From NCBI RefSeq assembly GCF_003634635.1, contig NZ_RBJB01000003.1, positions 806,001-870,000 of the forward strand: a stretch of 64,000 nucleotides of DNA, given 5' to 3'. Below the pieces are notes generated by a model that was not told where the DNA came from, ran no database searches, and saw only the letters and a program-made list of their open reading frames with translations. Each line of letters opens with the position of its first letter. Positions within the stretch are counted from its first letter, which is position 1. Positions 46,147 through 56,639 of the stretch are shown piece by piece. The stretch is from Marinobacter nauticus (GTDB lineage Bacteria > Pseudomonadota > Gammaproteobacteria > Pseudomonadales > Oleiphilaceae). A program made the position numbers and the translations under genes.

Positions 46147-46180
46147 CCAAGGTTTAGTTTCGAATGGCAAGAGACTTCCG

Positions 46181-46186
46181 TATAAT
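46181..46186 (+). promoter_or_regulatory. Probable -10 element for ppa
   Basis: A perfect TATAAT sits 58 bases ahead of the ppa start. The -35 region is not convincing. Confidence 0.4.
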
Positions 46187-46243
46187 TGCGCCCACTTTTT
46201 AAACGCAGTTAAACGAACCCTAACGTACCAGGAAGGATCGCAC

Positions 46244-46771
46244 ATGCAATTCGACAACATTCCCGCTGGCAAGAACCCGCCAGAAGACATCTACGTTGCC
46301 ATCGAAATCCCGGCCAACAGCTCTCCGGTCAAGTACGAACTGGACAAGGACATGGGCGCCCTGCTGGTTGACCGTTTCATGGCCACTCCGATGTTCTACC
46401 CGGCCAACTACGGCTTCATCCCCCACACCCTGGCCGACGACGGCGACCCACTGGACGTCCTGGTGGTCACCCCGTACCCGGTGCAGGCTGGCTCGGTCAT
46501 TCGTTGCCGCCCGGTAGGCGTACTGAACATGGAAGACGAAGCCGGTGGTGATGCCAAACTGGTGGCCGTGCCCCACGACAAGCTGACCCAGACCTACCAC
46601 AACGTTCGTGAAATCGAAGACCTGCCGGAACTGCTGCGTGATCAGATCCGTCACTTCTTCGAGAACTACAAGACTCTGGAGCCCGGCAAGTGGGTGAAAG
46701 TGCAGGGCTGGGACAACGCTGCAGCCGCCAAGAAAGCTATCGAAGACGCCATCAACGCCTACAAGGGCTGA
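46244..46771 (+). CDS. ppa: Inorganic pyrophosphatase (family I)
   Basis: A 175-residue magnesium-dependent pyrophosphatase, length typical for bacterial Ppa. Active-site residues appear in [17 protein letters not shown], the signature [12 protein letters not shown] and [11 protein letters not shown]. The frame continues upstream into the dehydrogenase gene, but the ATG at 46244 with AGGAAGGA upstream gives the normal N terminus MQFDNIP. Confidence 0.96.
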   Translation: MQFDNIPAGKNPPEDIYVAIEIPANSSPVKYELDKDMGALLVDRFMATPMFYPANYGFIPHTLADDGDPLDVLVVTPYPVQAGSVIRCRPVGVLNMEDEAGGDAKLVAVPHDKLTQTYHNVREIEDLPELLRDQIRHFFENYKTLEPGKWVKVQGWDNAAAAKKAIEDAINAYKG

Positions 46772-46785
46772 TCACGCTTCGAACA

Positions 46786-46826
46786 TAAAAAAGCCGGGCA
46801 AGTCTAACGACTGCCCGGCTTTTTTG
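46786..46826. terminator. Terminator between ppa and the DUF2333 gene
   Basis: AGCCGGGCA at 46792 and TGCCCGGCT at 46812 form a nine-base stem; an A-run precedes it and a T-run follows, so it can work for both converging genes. Confidence 0.9.
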
Positions 46827-46858
46827 TGCCTGAGCCAAAGCTCAGACAACGGCGCTTA

Positions 46859-47911
46859 TCAGCCCCGCGACAACAGGTCCCGCATATCACTGATCGCAGC
46901 ATTCGCCCGTGACAGATAAGCCGCCATGGTCAAGGAATGGTTGGCCAGCACACCGAAACCACTGCCATTGAGAATCACCGGGCTCCACATGGAAGCCTGG
47001 GTGCCCTCCAGTTCGATAATGATCTGCTTTACGCTCGCCATGGCGTTCTTGTCCTGCAACACCTTCCGGAAATCCACTTCCACCGCCCGGAAAATATGCA
47101 GCAACGCCCAGGCACTGCCTCGTGCCTCGTAAAAGACATCATCAATTTTGGTCCACGAGGTTTTGACATCCTCGCCACCGGTCTCTTCCGCCAGAGGATC
47201 ATCCGGATTCAGATTAGCCACGGCATCCGACACCGACGCCTTGCCCACGCTTTCACTGAGCGTGCGGGACAGGCTACCCAACCGGGTTTCCAGATCCGCC
47301 AGCCAGTTGTTCAGGTTATCCGCCCGGGCAAAAAACTGGGCGTCCGCCTGGGCCGGATCGGACAGGCGATTCAGATAGCGCTTGAGCGCATTGATACCAC
47401 GCCGGTACTCGTTCTCGGTCGATGGAATGGCCCAGCTTTCACTGTCGAAGTGGAACTGGGGCTCGGCAATGGTCAGATCCGGGTCTTCCGCTGACTGGCT
47501 CTGGGAACGACTGATATCCTTACGCATCGCCCGGGAAAGATCCCGCAACTGGACCAGCACGCCATATTCCCAGTTCGGCATATTGTCCATCCACAGACCG
47601 GGAGGCGCGATGTCGTTGGAAATATAACCGCCGGGCTTATCCAGCAGGGTCTCGGCAATGCGGATCATGGTGGCGGTGGTGGCAAAACCGGTCACCGGCT
47701 CCCTATCCATGGTGCTTGCCAGCGTACGGGTGTGATCACGTACAGAAAAGGTATCTGGCTCACTGCTCCAGTAGATACCCAGAACCATCGTAATCAGCAG
47801 GTAGACCACCAGCAAGGCAACCACCAACTTGCCAATAACACCGCTACCGCCGGTGTAATCCTGCACATCGTCTTTCTTGTCCCTGAAGTACTGTCTGATC
47901 TTGCCAGGCAT
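46859..47911 (-). CDS. DUF2333 inner-membrane protein
   Basis: A 350-residue protein with one N-terminal membrane helix (VIGKLVVALLVVYLLITMVLGIYW) and a large periplasmic domain of DUF2333 type, including PPGLWMDNMPNWEYGVLVQLRDL and YRRGINALKRYL. Function unknown. The ATG at 47911 with AGGAGTC upstream follows the c-di-GMP receptor gene by 22 bases, so the two are probably one transcript. Confidence 0.88.
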   Translation of the reverse strand: MPGKIRQYFRDKKDDVQDYTGGSGVIGKLVVALLVVYLLITMVLGIYWSSEPDTFSVRDHTRTLASTMDREPVTGFATTATMIRIAETLLDKPGGYISNDIAPPGLWMDNMPNWEYGVLVQLRDLSRAMRKDISRSQSQSAEDPDLTIAEPQFHFDSESWAIPSTENEYRRGINALKRYLNRLSDPAQADAQFFARADNLNNWLADLETRLGSLSRTLSESVGKASVSDAVANLNPDDPLAEETGGEDVKTSWTKIDDVFYEARGSAWALLHIFRAVEVDFRKVLQDKNAMASVKQIIIELEGTQASMWSPVILNGSGFGVLANHSLTMAAYLSRANAAISDMRDLLSRG

Positions 47912-47933
47912 AAGACTCCTGATCTCCTGTTGA

Positions 47934-49925
47934 TTACGTGTCTGCGGCAAATGGTCTGCCAAGATGGTAGCCCATGGCGCCGTCAATACCCAGCCTACAG
48001 AGTACCGAGTATTCCGCCGCGGTCTCTACTCCCGTAGCGTACACCTTCACCCCCCGACTGTGGGCAATACCCACAACCGACTCCAGCCAGAACCGGTTTT
48101 CATCATGACGGTCCAGGTTATGGATGAAGCTGTGATCAATCCGAACGGCCCTGAACGGCAGCCGCTTGAGATAACTGAACGGCACGCCGCCCACTCCGAA
48201 CCGGTCAACCAGCACCGGTACACCAAGCCGCGACAACTCTCTTACCAGAGAGCTGACGGCTTTGCGGTGATGCTGAATGGTCACTTCGGCAATACCAACC
48301 CACAAGCGCCCGGCTGTGCGCCCAGCCCGGGTAACCATGGTCAGCAGATCGTCACGGAAGCTATCAGACGCGATCGAATTACTACCCAGCGATACCGCCA
48401 GCCGCCGCTCCGGGTGGCGTTCAAGACACTCCAGCGCCCGGGTAAGCAGCATACGGTCGATATCGCTCACCAGCCCTAATCGCTCGGCCATGGGTACGAA
48501 CAAACCGGCTTTCAGCGGCCCTTCTGCAGACTCAATACGGGAGAACACCTGATAATGGACCAGTGTCTGCCCCTCACCATGCACCATGGGCTGGAGCCAG
48601 AGAGACAGCTTATCTTCCCGAATCGCCTGGGTAATGATCGTGCGCCAGGTCTCCATATTGTGATGGTTCTCAACACCGGAATCGGGTAGCAGCAGGCTGC
48701 ACGAGTCCCCCCTTTGCTGGGCGGCCCTGAGAGCTTCATCGGCGGCGGCCAACAAGACCCTGATGCCATCACCGGGCCTGGCCACCGCCAGGCCAGCATG
48801 AACATGAGCGTCCATCGGGGCAGAGAGGTCGGAGTAGATGCCATCCAGCTCCCGGACCAGCTGCTCGGCCCAGATTCGCACGTCCGCTGCCGAGGCACCG
48901 GGCACAAACACCGCAAATTCAGCACCGGTTCTGCGCCCGGCAAAGGATTCGGCATGTCGGGCGACAAACGCCCGGATGCCACCGGCCACCTGGCGCAACA
49001 ACCGGTCCCCCTCGTCCCGGCCATAGGCCAGGTTATAATCTGCAAAATAGGTCAGCTGCAGCATGATCAGAACGCCAGGCGCCGACTTCTCTTCCGATTC
49101 CACTTCCACCTTCATGCGTTGGTCAAAGGCGCTGCGGCTCGCCAGCCCCGTCACCGGATCTTCATTGTTCACGCGCCGCAAGTGCTGGATAAGCTTGCCC
49201 TGCCCCTCAAACAACTGGCCCAGGTCATCCGCCATCTGGTTCATAGCCTCTGTCACCCGGTTCAGCTCCCGGGTGGAGCGAATACTCACTCGCTTCCGGA
49301 AATCCCGCTGGCCAAGGGCCCGGGCCTGGGCCTCGACCTCTTTCAGGGGCCTCAAAGTCCTCCGGAGTAACAGAAACAGCCCCAGCAAGCCGCCAGTGGC
49401 GATCACCAGGGCCGACAACAGCAGCCCCAGAGAAATATGCCAGAGGTCGTCGTAGGCCCTCCCGGGATGACTCACCACCCGTACCTTGCCCAACCGGCTC
49501 CAGCCTCTGACCACCTCCGCTTCCGCCACCGGCAAGGGCAGTGCCGCCAGGGAAACAAACCACTCTGGCGCGCGGTTAGCCTGCAGCGGCATGCGCCGAC
49601 CGGCAATCATCTCGCCATCGTGCCCAAGATATTCAACAGCCAGGTAACGACCACTGTCGAATACCGCATCAATCAGTGACGCCGAGGCCACCGGATCAGA
49701 ACCGTCAATGGCATTGGACAGCGAAAGCCCGGTAGCGGTGGCACCATCGCGGGCATGAGCGGACAGTTGATCGGCAACATAGCCCCGGAAATAGCCATAG
49801 CTGGTCACGAACGCAACCACCAGCGTGAGCGTCAGCAGAGTGCCGGCGAATAGCAACAGCAAGGTCTGCAAGGTAATTTCCCCTCGCTGCCTGCGGTTAT
49901 AAAAGTTGTCGAGCATCCCTGCCAT
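47934..49925 (-). CDS. LapD-like receptor with degenerate GGDEF and EAL domains
   Basis: A 663-residue inner-membrane protein: helix near 20-42, a periplasmic domain resembling LapD_MoxY_N, second helix near 168-188, HAMP (LRPLKEVEAQARALGQRDF), GGDEF and EAL domains. The GGDEF site reads RTGAEF and the EAL motif is LQPM, so both catalytic centres look dead. That is the hallmark of LapD, which binds c-di-GMP and controls the LapG protease and adhesin release. No lapG is adjacent. The start is an ATG at 49925 with GGAG upstream. Confidence 0.8.
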   Translation of the reverse strand: MAGMLDNFYNRRQRGEITLQTLLLLFAGTLLTLTLVVAFVTSYGYFRGYVADQLSAHARDGATATGLSLSNAIDGSDPVASASLIDAVFDSGRYLAVEYLGHDGEMIAGRRMPLQANRAPEWFVSLAALPLPVAEAEVVRGWSRLGKVRVVSHPGRAYDDLWHISLGLLLSALVIATGGLLGLFLLLRRTLRPLKEVEAQARALGQRDFRKRVSIRSTRELNRVTEAMNQMADDLGQLFEGQGKLIQHLRRVNNEDPVTGLASRSAFDQRMKVEVESEEKSAPGVLIMLQLTYFADYNLAYGRDEGDRLLRQVAGGIRAFVARHAESFAGRRTGAEFAVFVPGASAADVRIWAEQLVRELDGIYSDLSAPMDAHVHAGLAVARPGDGIRVLLAAADEALRAAQQRGDSCSLLLPDSGVENHHNMETWRTIITQAIREDKLSLWLQPMVHGEGQTLVHYQVFSRIESAEGPLKAGLFVPMAERLGLVSDIDRMLLTRALECLERHPERRLAVSLGSNSIASDSFRDDLLTMVTRAGRTAGRLWVGIAEVTIQHHRKAVSSLVRELSRLGVPVLVDRFGVGGVPFSYLKRLPFRAVRIDHSFIHNLDRHDENRFWLESVVGIAHSRGVKVYATGVETAAEYSVLCRLGIDGAMGYHLGRPFAADT

Positions 49926-50138
49926 CACATCGGGGCTCCATCAGAGAAACGAGTATCAGGTTACCTGTGATCCGGGCCGCAGAGTTGACAAACATTTACA
50001 TAGCGCAACCTACGCCCACAACATTAAACACTATAGACTCTACACAAGGACCATAAAGCCTCTGTATAACTCATAAATGGCAAAAATTCGCGCAGACGGA
50101 TATCGCGATCAACAATTGGACAGACAGGCCGGAGCACC

Positions 50139-51752
50139 ATGAACGACGAAAGCCAGAAAGAGAAACTCAGGCAGCATTTCGCCCGCCGTGTCACCACCCA
50201 GGCCCGGGTGGTGCTTGATACCTGGCAGAAAATCCGCGACGACCGCAGTCAGGCGCCAGCCCACCGGGACGATCTGACTGCCGCAGCCGACAAACTCGTT
50301 CGTTATGCCCGGCGTTTCGAGATGGACAGCCACGCGGCTGCCGGCGAGTTGATCCTGTCCCTGTTGACGGACTGGCATCAGGACACCCCCCTGGACGATG
50401 CCAAAGCCAAGGCACTGGAAGATGCCACCGAGAATCTGCGCCTGTCCACCCAGCGGCGCACCGACCAGGACACCTCCAGCGCCCCCCAGCAGTATCGTCG
50501 CACGCCAGTTTATATTGCCCTGTCGAACGAAGAGATGGCCTCACGACTGATCCGGCAACTGGAATTTTTCGGTTTTCGCGCTTCCGCCTTTAGTGCATCA
50601 GCAGACCTGATTGAGGCCTGTGCGCTCAGCAAACCGGAAACTATCCTGATGGATGTAAGCTTCGGCGGCAGAGATAATGACGGCATTGCGACCGTGGAAC
50701 AGTTACAGGAGCAACACGACACTCCGATCCCCATCATTTTCGTCAGCGACGAGGACGGCAGCATCGAAACCCGGCTGCGCGCCTCGCGCTGCGGCGGGGA
50801 GGAGTTCTTCTACCCGGCGGTGGACCCCGGCCAACTGATAGAAAAGATCGAAACCTATACCCACGGCAACACTGTCGAGCCCTACAAGGTGCTGGTCCTG
50901 GACGATTCCCGGGCCCAGGCCAAATACATGGAAACGGTATTGAAAAAGGCGGGAATGACCGCTCACATCATCACCGACCCGATGCAAATCATTCATGCCC
51001 TGGAGGAGTTCTCGCCGGAAATCATCATCCTGGACATGTACATGCCCGGCTGCACCGGCATGGAGATTGCCCGTGTCATCCGCCAGCAGGATCGTTTCCA
51101 CAGTGTTCCCATCATTTACCTGTCGGCGGAAGAGGACGTCAGCAAACAGCTGCACGCCATGAGCCTGGGTGGTGACGACTTCCTGACCAAGCCCATCGAT
51201 CCCAAGCACCTGATTGCGACCCTGCACAACCGGGGTCGGCGAGCCCGCTCACTGCTGGCACTGATGATCCGCGACAGCCTGACCGGCCTGTTCAATCACA
51301 CCCACACCCTGCATCTGCTGGAGCAGGAAATCGTGCGTGCGCGCCAGAAAGATCAGCCCATGTGCTTTGCCATGATCGATATCGACTTCTTCAAGAAGGT
51401 AAACGACACCTTTGGCCACCCGATTGGCGACCGGATTCTGCGCAGCCTGTCCATGTTCCTAAAGCAACGTCTGCGCAAGACCGATCATATTGGCCGCTAC
51501 GGTGGAGAAGAGTTCGCCATCATCCTGCCGAACACCCGCCCGGGCGATGCCCGCAATGTCCTCAACGAAATTCGTGAGCGCTTCTCCGAGCTGACCCAGC
51601 AGGCCGGCGACCGGGAATTCAATGTCACCTTCAGTTGCGGTATTGCCGACTGGCAGGGTGAAACCGCCCAGGCCCTGTGCGAGCGTGCAGACCGCGCCCT
51701 GTATACGTCCAAGGAGCACGGCCGCAACTGCGTGACCCTGGCCGAGACCTGA
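50139..51752 (+). CDS. REC-REC-GGDEF diguanylate cyclase response regulator
   Basis: A 537-residue soluble regulator. Residues 1-105 are helical and resemble an HPt-like module with no obvious phospho-His at the expected site. Receiver 1 (about 123-240) has Asp172 in MDVSFGG but lacks a normal DD pair; receiver 2 (250-365) is complete with Asp255/256, Asp299 and Lys351. The GGDEF domain has GGEEF at 455-459 and an I-site RKTD at 446-449, so it should make c-di-GMP with product inhibition. It diverges from the LapD-like gene, which could sense its product. Confidence 0.88.
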   Translation: MNDESQKEKLRQHFARRVTTQARVVLDTWQKIRDDRSQAPAHRDDLTAAADKLVRYARRFEMDSHAAAGELILSLLTDWHQDTPLDDAKAKALEDATENLRLSTQRRTDQDTSSAPQQYRRTPVYIALSNEEMASRLIRQLEFFGFRASAFSASADLIEACALSKPETILMDVSFGGRDNDGIATVEQLQEQHDTPIPIIFVSDEDGSIETRLRASRCGGEEFFYPAVDPGQLIEKIETYTHGNTVEPYKVLVLDDSRAQAKYMETVLKKAGMTAHIITDPMQIIHALEEFSPEIIILDMYMPGCTGMEIARVIRQQDRFHSVPIIYLSAEEDVSKQLHAMSLGGDDFLTKPIDPKHLIATLHNRGRRARSLLALMIRDSLTGLFNHTHTLHLLEQEIVRARQKDQPMCFAMIDIDFFKKVNDTFGHPIGDRILRSLSMFLKQRLRKTDHIGRYGGEEFAIILPNTRPGDARNVLNEIRERFSELTQQAGDREFNVTFSCGIADWQGETAQALCERADRALYTSKEHGRNCVTLAET

Positions 51753-51758
51753 CCTTCC

Positions 51759-51780
51759 GGGCCGGGCAATCGCCCGGCCC
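51759..51780 (+). terminator. GC-rich hairpin after the diguanylate cyclase gene
   Basis: GGGCCGGGC and GCCCGGCCC form a nine-base stem seven bases after the stop codon; no T-run follows. Confidence 0.5.
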
Positions 51781-52007
51781 ATGAAACCAATGTCGAATAC
51801 CGACATTCACCGCCATGATCAACAATGATTGTCATCAACGAAATGTCATCGCGTGACAGCAGGTTGCTGTGTAACCTTTTCAGAGCAATGGACAACCGGC
51901 AGGATTGTCAAAAAGTGTTGATCTGGGGATAACAAGCACGCACCATTGGGGTAACGTGCCGTCATCTTCGGCGATCCTGTTAAAAAACCATCAAGGCAGA
52001 CAGAACC

Positions 52008-52448
52008 ATGTCGACCATTCTTGTGCTCCACGGCCCGAACCTGAATATGCTCGGAACCCGAGAGCCCGAGGTCTATGGCCACGAGACCCTGGCCGATATA
52101 GACGACCGCTTGCGCAGCAAGGCGGCTGAGAAAGGCCATCATCTGTTACACCTGCAGTCAAACGCGGAATATGAATTGATAGAAAGAGTGCACGAAGCCA
52201 GGGCTGAAGGGGTGGATTTCATCATCATCAATCCCGCCGCCTTCACCCACACCAGCGTGGCCCTTCGGGATGCCATGCTGGCGTCGGGCATTCCCTTTAT
52301 TGAAGTGCATCTTTCAAACGTGCATGCGCGGGAACCTTTCCGCCATCACTCTTATTTTTCAGATATCGCCGAAGGCGTTATCTGCGGGCTGGGCAGCCAG
52401 GGCTACGATCTCGCCCTGAAGGCGGCCCTGCAACGAATTCACCGATAG
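52008..52448 (+). CDS. aroQ: Type II 3-dehydroquinate dehydratase
   Basis: A 146-residue enzyme of the shikimate pathway. Signature segments are [18 protein letters not shown] with the catalytic Tyr, [15 protein letters not shown] and [18 protein letters not shown]. It precedes accB by 26 bases, the arrangement usual in Pseudomonas-type genomes. Upstream the 228 bases from the hairpin hold no gene. Confidence 0.96.
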   Translation: MSTILVLHGPNLNMLGTREPEVYGHETLADIDDRLRSKAAEKGHHLLHLQSNAEYELIERVHEARAEGVDFIIINPAAFTHTSVALRDAMLASGIPFIEVHLSNVHAREPFRHHSYFSDIAEGVICGLGSQGYDLALKAALQRIHR

Positions 52449-52474
52449 AACACAGAAACGGGACTGGAACAGTT

Positions 52475-52945
52475 ATGGATATTCGCAAAATCAAGAAACT
52501 CATTGAGCTCCTTGAGGAATCAGACGTCGAAGAACTGGAGATCCAGGAAGGCGACGATTCGGTTCGCATTTCCCGCCGTCGCGAGCCCGCCGCCGGTGGA
52601 CATTACGTCAGCCATTACGCGGCACCAGCCCCCCAGGCCGCTGCCCCGGCTCCGGCACCCGCGGCTGATGCCGCCCCGGCTGCGGAATCCTCGGCTCCGG
52701 CAGCCCCCTCTGGCCACGCCGTGAAATCCCCGATGGTTGGCACCTTCTACCGTGCGCCGTCCCCCACCGCCAGCTCCTTTGTTGAAGTGGGCCAGAAAGT
52801 AAACGTGGGTGACGTGATCTGTATCGTTGAAGCCATGAAGATGATGAACCAGATCGAAGCCGACAAGGCCGGTACCGTTACCGAAATCCTGGTCGAAAAT
52901 GGCCAGCCGGTTGAGTTTGACCAGCCCCTGGTCGTCATTTCCTGA
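52475..52945 (+). CDS. accB: Biotin carboxyl carrier protein of acetyl-CoA carboxylase
   Basis: A 156-residue carrier subunit: N-terminal helix, an Ala/Pro-rich linker (about 50-80), and the C-terminal biotinyl domain with the biotin Lys in [10 protein letters not shown]. It works with AccC, 18 bases downstream, in the first step of fatty-acid synthesis. Confidence 0.97.
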   Translation: MDIRKIKKLIELLEESDVEELEIQEGDDSVRISRRREPAAGGHYVSHYAAPAPQAAAPAPAPAADAAPAAESSAPAAPSGHAVKSPMVGTFYRAPSPTASSFVEVGQKVNVGDVICIVEAMKMMNQIEADKAGTVTEILVENGQPVEFDQPLVVIS

Positions 52946-52963
52946 ATTCGGTGATTGCTAACC

Positions 52964-54310
52964 ATGGCCATGTTAGAAAAAGTTCTGATCGCAAACCGCG
53001 GTGAAATCGCCCTGCGTATTCTCCGCGCGTGCAAGGAGCTGGGCATCAAAACCGTTGCGGTACACTCCCAGGTAGACCGCGACCTGATGCACGTTCGCCT
53101 TGCCGACGAATCTGTCTGCATTGGCCCAAACAGTGCCACAGACAGCTACCTCAATATCCCGACCATCATCAGCGCCGCTGAAGTGACCGATTCGGTGGGT
53201 ATCCACCCCGGTTACGGTTTCCTGGCCGAGAATGCCGACTTCGCTGAGCAGGTCGAGAAAAGCGGTTTCCGCTTTATCGGCCCCCGTGCAGAGACCATCC
53301 GCCTGATGGGTAACAAGGTGTCCGCCATCGAAGCCATGAAAAAGGCCGGCGTACCCACAGTTCCCGGCTCCGACGGCCCGCTGACGGACGACGACGAACG
53401 CACCCTCAAGCTGGCGAAGCAGATTGGCTACCCGGTGATGATCAAGGCGGCCTCTGGTGGTGGTGGCCGAGGCATGCAGGTGGTGCACTCTGAAGCCGCC
53501 CTGCTGAAAGCAGTACAGATCACCCAGAGCGAAGCCAAGAATGCCTTCGGCGATCCCACCGTGTATCTGGAGAAGTTCCTGGAAACCCCACGCCACGTGG
53601 AAGTCCAGGTTCTGGCCGACATGCACGGCAACGTCATCCATCTGGGTGACCGGGACTGCTCTATGCAGCGCCGCAACCAGAAGGTCATTGAAGAAGCGCC
53701 GGCGCCAAACATCAACCAGGAATCCCGCGAGCGAACGCTCAAGGCCTGCGTGGATGCCTGCAAGGAAATCGGCTACGTCGGCGCCGGCACCTTCGAATTC
53801 CTGTATCAGGACGGCGAGTTCTACTTCATTGAAATGAACACGCGGGTACAGGTTGAGCATCCGGTCTCTGAGATGGTCACTGGCGTGGACATTGTGCGCG
53901 AGCAGCTGCGTATTGCCAGCGGTCTGCCACTGCAATACAGCCAGGACCAGATCCACATTTCCGGCCATGCCATTGAATGCCGGATCAACGCCGAAGACCC
54001 GAAAACCTTCGTGCCCAGCCCTGGCAAGATCAGTCATTTCCACGCTCCTGGCGGCAACGGCATCCGCGTGGATTCCCACCTTTACAGCGGCTACACCGTA
54101 CCGCCGTATTACGATTCCCTGGTGGCCAAACTGATTACCTGGGGCGACGACCGGGAGATCGCCCGCCGGCGCATGAAGAATGCGCTGGACGAAATGCTGG
54201 TCGAGGGCATCAAGACCAACCAACCCCTGCATCGAAAACTGGTACGCGATGGTGGCTTTAAACAGGTAGACTTCACCATCCACTACCTTGAGAAACTGAT
54301 GCGGGATTAA
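52964..54310 (+). CDS. accC: Biotin carboxylase subunit of acetyl-CoA carboxylase
   Basis: A 448-residue ATP-grasp enzyme carboxylating biotin on AccB. Key parts are [19 protein letters not shown], the glycine-rich [13 protein letters not shown] loop, [21 protein letters not shown] and [20 protein letters not shown]. Start ATG at 52964, with another ATG two codons later; the upstream TTG at 52955 was rejected. Confidence 0.97.
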   Translation: MAMLEKVLIANRGEIALRILRACKELGIKTVAVHSQVDRDLMHVRLADESVCIGPNSATDSYLNIPTIISAAEVTDSVGIHPGYGFLAENADFAEQVEKSGFRFIGPRAETIRLMGNKVSAIEAMKKAGVPTVPGSDGPLTDDDERTLKLAKQIGYPVMIKAASGGGGRGMQVVHSEAALLKAVQITQSEAKNAFGDPTVYLEKFLETPRHVEVQVLADMHGNVIHLGDRDCSMQRRNQKVIEEAPAPNINQESRERTLKACVDACKEIGYVGAGTFEFLYQDGEFYFIEMNTRVQVEHPVSEMVTGVDIVREQLRIASGLPLQYSQDQIHISGHAIECRINAEDPKTFVPSPGKISHFHAPGGNGIRVDSHLYSGYTVPPYYDSLVAKLITWGDDREIARRRMKNALDEMLVEGIKTNQPLHRKLVRDGGFKQVDFTIHYLEKLMRD

Positions 54311-54312
54311 CC

Positions 54313-55209
54313 ATGCCCTGGATACAACTCCAGATTCCAGCTGATCCGGACACTGCGGATCAGCTGGAAGATCTGTTAATGGAAATGGGCGCCGATGCCG
54401 TTTCCATGGAAGACGCCGCCGACCAGCCGCTGTACGAGCCCGACCCGGGCACCACCCCCCTCTGGAGCCAGACCACCGTCACTGGCCTGTTCCAGTCTGA
54501 TCGCAATATCGAACAGTTACTGGCGGAGATTCGCGACGCCTGGCACCAGCAGACCCAACAGTCTTTGGCCGACATTGACGTTACCCTGGTGGAAGACAAG
54601 GACTGGGAGCGGGCCTGGATGGACGACTTCCACCCGCTGCAGTTCGGTGAACGCCTGTGGATTGTGCCCAGCTGGCACGAGGCGCCAGATCCGGACGCCG
54701 CCAACCTGTTGCTCGACCCCGGCCTGGCTTTCGGCACCGGCACCCACCCGACCACCGCGCTGTGCCTGGAATGGCTTGACGGCCAGGATGTCGCGGGCAA
54801 GCAAGTGACCGACTACGGTTGTGGCTCCGGCATTCTGGGCCTGGCCGCCCTGTTACTGGGGGCAGAACATGTCGTTGGCGTGGATACCGATCCCCAAGCC
54901 CTGGAAGCCAGCCGTGACAACGCCCGCCGGAATGGCGTTGAAGATAACCGCCTGGATTTGTACCTGCCCGGCAACGATCCGGACACCCGAGCCGATATCA
55001 TGTTGGCCAATATCCTTGCCCAGCCGCTGATCGGCCTGGCACCGAGACTGGCCGAACTGACCAGGCCCGGCGGGGATCTGGTACTGTCCGGCATCCTGTT
55101 CAATCAGGCCCGTGACGTGATGGAAGCCTATGAGCCCTGGTTCATCATGGACGAACCGGAACAGAAGGAAGACTGGATACGCCTCACAGGACGGCGCAAG
55201 GACGGATGA
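54313..55209 (+). CDS. prmA: Ribosomal protein L11 methyltransferase PrmA
   Basis: A 298-residue methyltransferase that trimethylates ribosomal protein L11. N-terminal substrate-binding domain, then the SAM site VTDYGCGSGILGLAALLLGA and the motif MLANILAQPL. Two bases after accC, in the order accB-accC-prmA seen in Pseudomonas. Confidence 0.96.
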   Translation: MPWIQLQIPADPDTADQLEDLLMEMGADAVSMEDAADQPLYEPDPGTTPLWSQTTVTGLFQSDRNIEQLLAEIRDAWHQQTQQSLADIDVTLVEDKDWERAWMDDFHPLQFGERLWIVPSWHEAPDPDAANLLLDPGLAFGTGTHPTTALCLEWLDGQDVAGKQVTDYGCGSGILGLAALLLGAEHVVGVDTDPQALEASRDNARRNGVEDNRLDLYLPGNDPDTRADIMLANILAQPLIGLAPRLAELTRPGGDLVLSGILFNQARDVMEAYEPWFIMDEPEQKEDWIRLTGRRKDG

Positions 55210-55282
55210 CGACACAGGCGTTTATGTCTAAACTGCCTCCATCGTAGTGATCGACCAGAGATCGAGCTTTCAGGAACGAAGC

Positions 55283-56548
55283 ATGACCCAGAGCAGCCTG
55301 CAGACCCAATGCCCCAACTGTGAGACCCGTTTCCGGGTAACAGACGAACAGCTGAGCGTCGCCAGGGGCAAGGTACGCTGCGGGAACTGCATGAAGATTT
55401 TCAATGCGGTCGAACACCAGGTGGTCTCTGGCAAAGATAATGCCGGGGCCCGCCCGTCGCCCTCATCATCTGGCTCTGAAACCGGAGCACCCAGGCCCGG
55501 CCGGTTCGACGATGAAGAGGAACTGATCTTTGCGGACAACCCCGAGGAAGATGCCACCGAAGGCCGCTATGCCGGCAGCAAACTGACGTTCTCAGATGAT
55601 GAGCTCAGCGACAGCTTCCGCAATTTCGACGAGCCCGAGGAATCCGGCTTCAGCGACGACGGCCTGACGCCGGAAAACCAGAATATCGACGAGAGCTGGG
55701 CCGAAGCCATGCTCAACGACGACGAGCCCGCGAAGCCATCGGCTCAGCCAGAATCAGCGAAGCCTCAGCGCCCTGCCCCGGCGCAGCCCGAACCGGAACA
55801 GGCATCGCCTCAGACGTCCCCTGCTGCCGAAACACGGCCGGAGCCGCTTCGCCGTGAGGACAGCGAGTCCGATGAAACAACCCTACCCGCCAAGGAGACC
55901 TCTTCAGCGGAGCCGTCCACGGAACCGGATATCACGGACCTCAGCCTGGCGGATGACGATCGCGTGGGCGACCCGATTGTCAGCCGTACCCGCAAGCAAG
56001 CGGCGCCAGACACCCTCTACCATGACCTGCGACGGGATCCTGTATCCGTCGGTAACGGCGGAGGCCGGCTCAGAACCGTATTCTGGGCACTGGCGGTGCT
56101 GTCCCTGTTGGGCGTACTGATTGCCCAGGTTACCTGGTACCAGTTTGACCGGCTTTCTGCCATCCCCCAGCTCCGACCGTTCTACGAGAAGGGCTGCGAG
56201 ATTGCCGGATGCGAACTCAAACCCCTGGTGAATGTCGAGGCTATCCAGAGCCGTAAACTGGTGGTGCGTACCGACCCGGAGAACCGGGATCAACTCATTG
56301 TCGATGCCGTGATTCTCAACCGCGCCGGCTTTGAGCAGCCGTTCCCGGCGATAGCTCTGACCTTCTCCAACCTCAATGGCGATGTGGTGGCCCAAAGCAC
56401 CTTTACGCCAGAAGAGTACCTGGCCGGTGAGGCCGCAGAACTTGCCAGCATGCCGGTAGAGACGCCGGTGCGGATCGCCATCCGGATACGCGACCCCGGA
56501 CGGGATGCCGTCAACTACAACCTGAGCTTTCGTCCCTGGGCGCCTTGA
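55283..56548 (+). CDS. DUF3426 protein with N-terminal zinc ribbon
   Basis: A 421-residue protein. The N-terminal MJ0042 zinc ribbon (CPNCETRF at 10-17, CGNCMKIF at 35-42) is followed by a long acidic, Pro/Glu-rich disordered region, one membrane helix near 270-290 (RTVFWALAVLSLLGVLIAQVTWYQF) and a C-terminal DUF3426 domain outside. The function is unknown. The ATG at 55283 with AGGAA was taken over a GTG at 55247. Confidence 0.88.
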   Translation: MTQSSLQTQCPNCETRFRVTDEQLSVARGKVRCGNCMKIFNAVEHQVVSGKDNAGARPSPSSSGSETGAPRPGRFDDEEELIFADNPEEDATEGRYAGSKLTFSDDELSDSFRNFDEPEESGFSDDGLTPENQNIDESWAEAMLNDDEPAKPSAQPESAKPQRPAPAQPEPEQASPQTSPAAETRPEPLRREDSESDETTLPAKETSSAEPSTEPDITDLSLADDDRVGDPIVSRTRKQAAPDTLYHDLRRDPVSVGNGGGRLRTVFWALAVLSLLGVLIAQVTWYQFDRLSAIPQLRPFYEKGCEIAGCELKPLVNVEAIQSRKLVVRTDPENRDQLIVDAVILNRAGFEQPFPAIALTFSNLNGDVVAQSTFTPEEYLAGEAAELASMPVETPVRIAIRIRDPGRDAVNYNLSFRPWAP

Positions 56549-56639
56549 TGCGAATCAATAGCCTTCGGGTCGACAGTTGACAGCGCAAAAGTCAACCAGA
56601 AAGCGCGAAAAATAATCAATTTTTTAACGCTTTCGCCCC

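Noticed and set aside
52973..54283. Minus-strand open frame of 436 codons antisense to accC
   Set aside because: Shadow of accC with no recognisable domain or ribosome-binding site.
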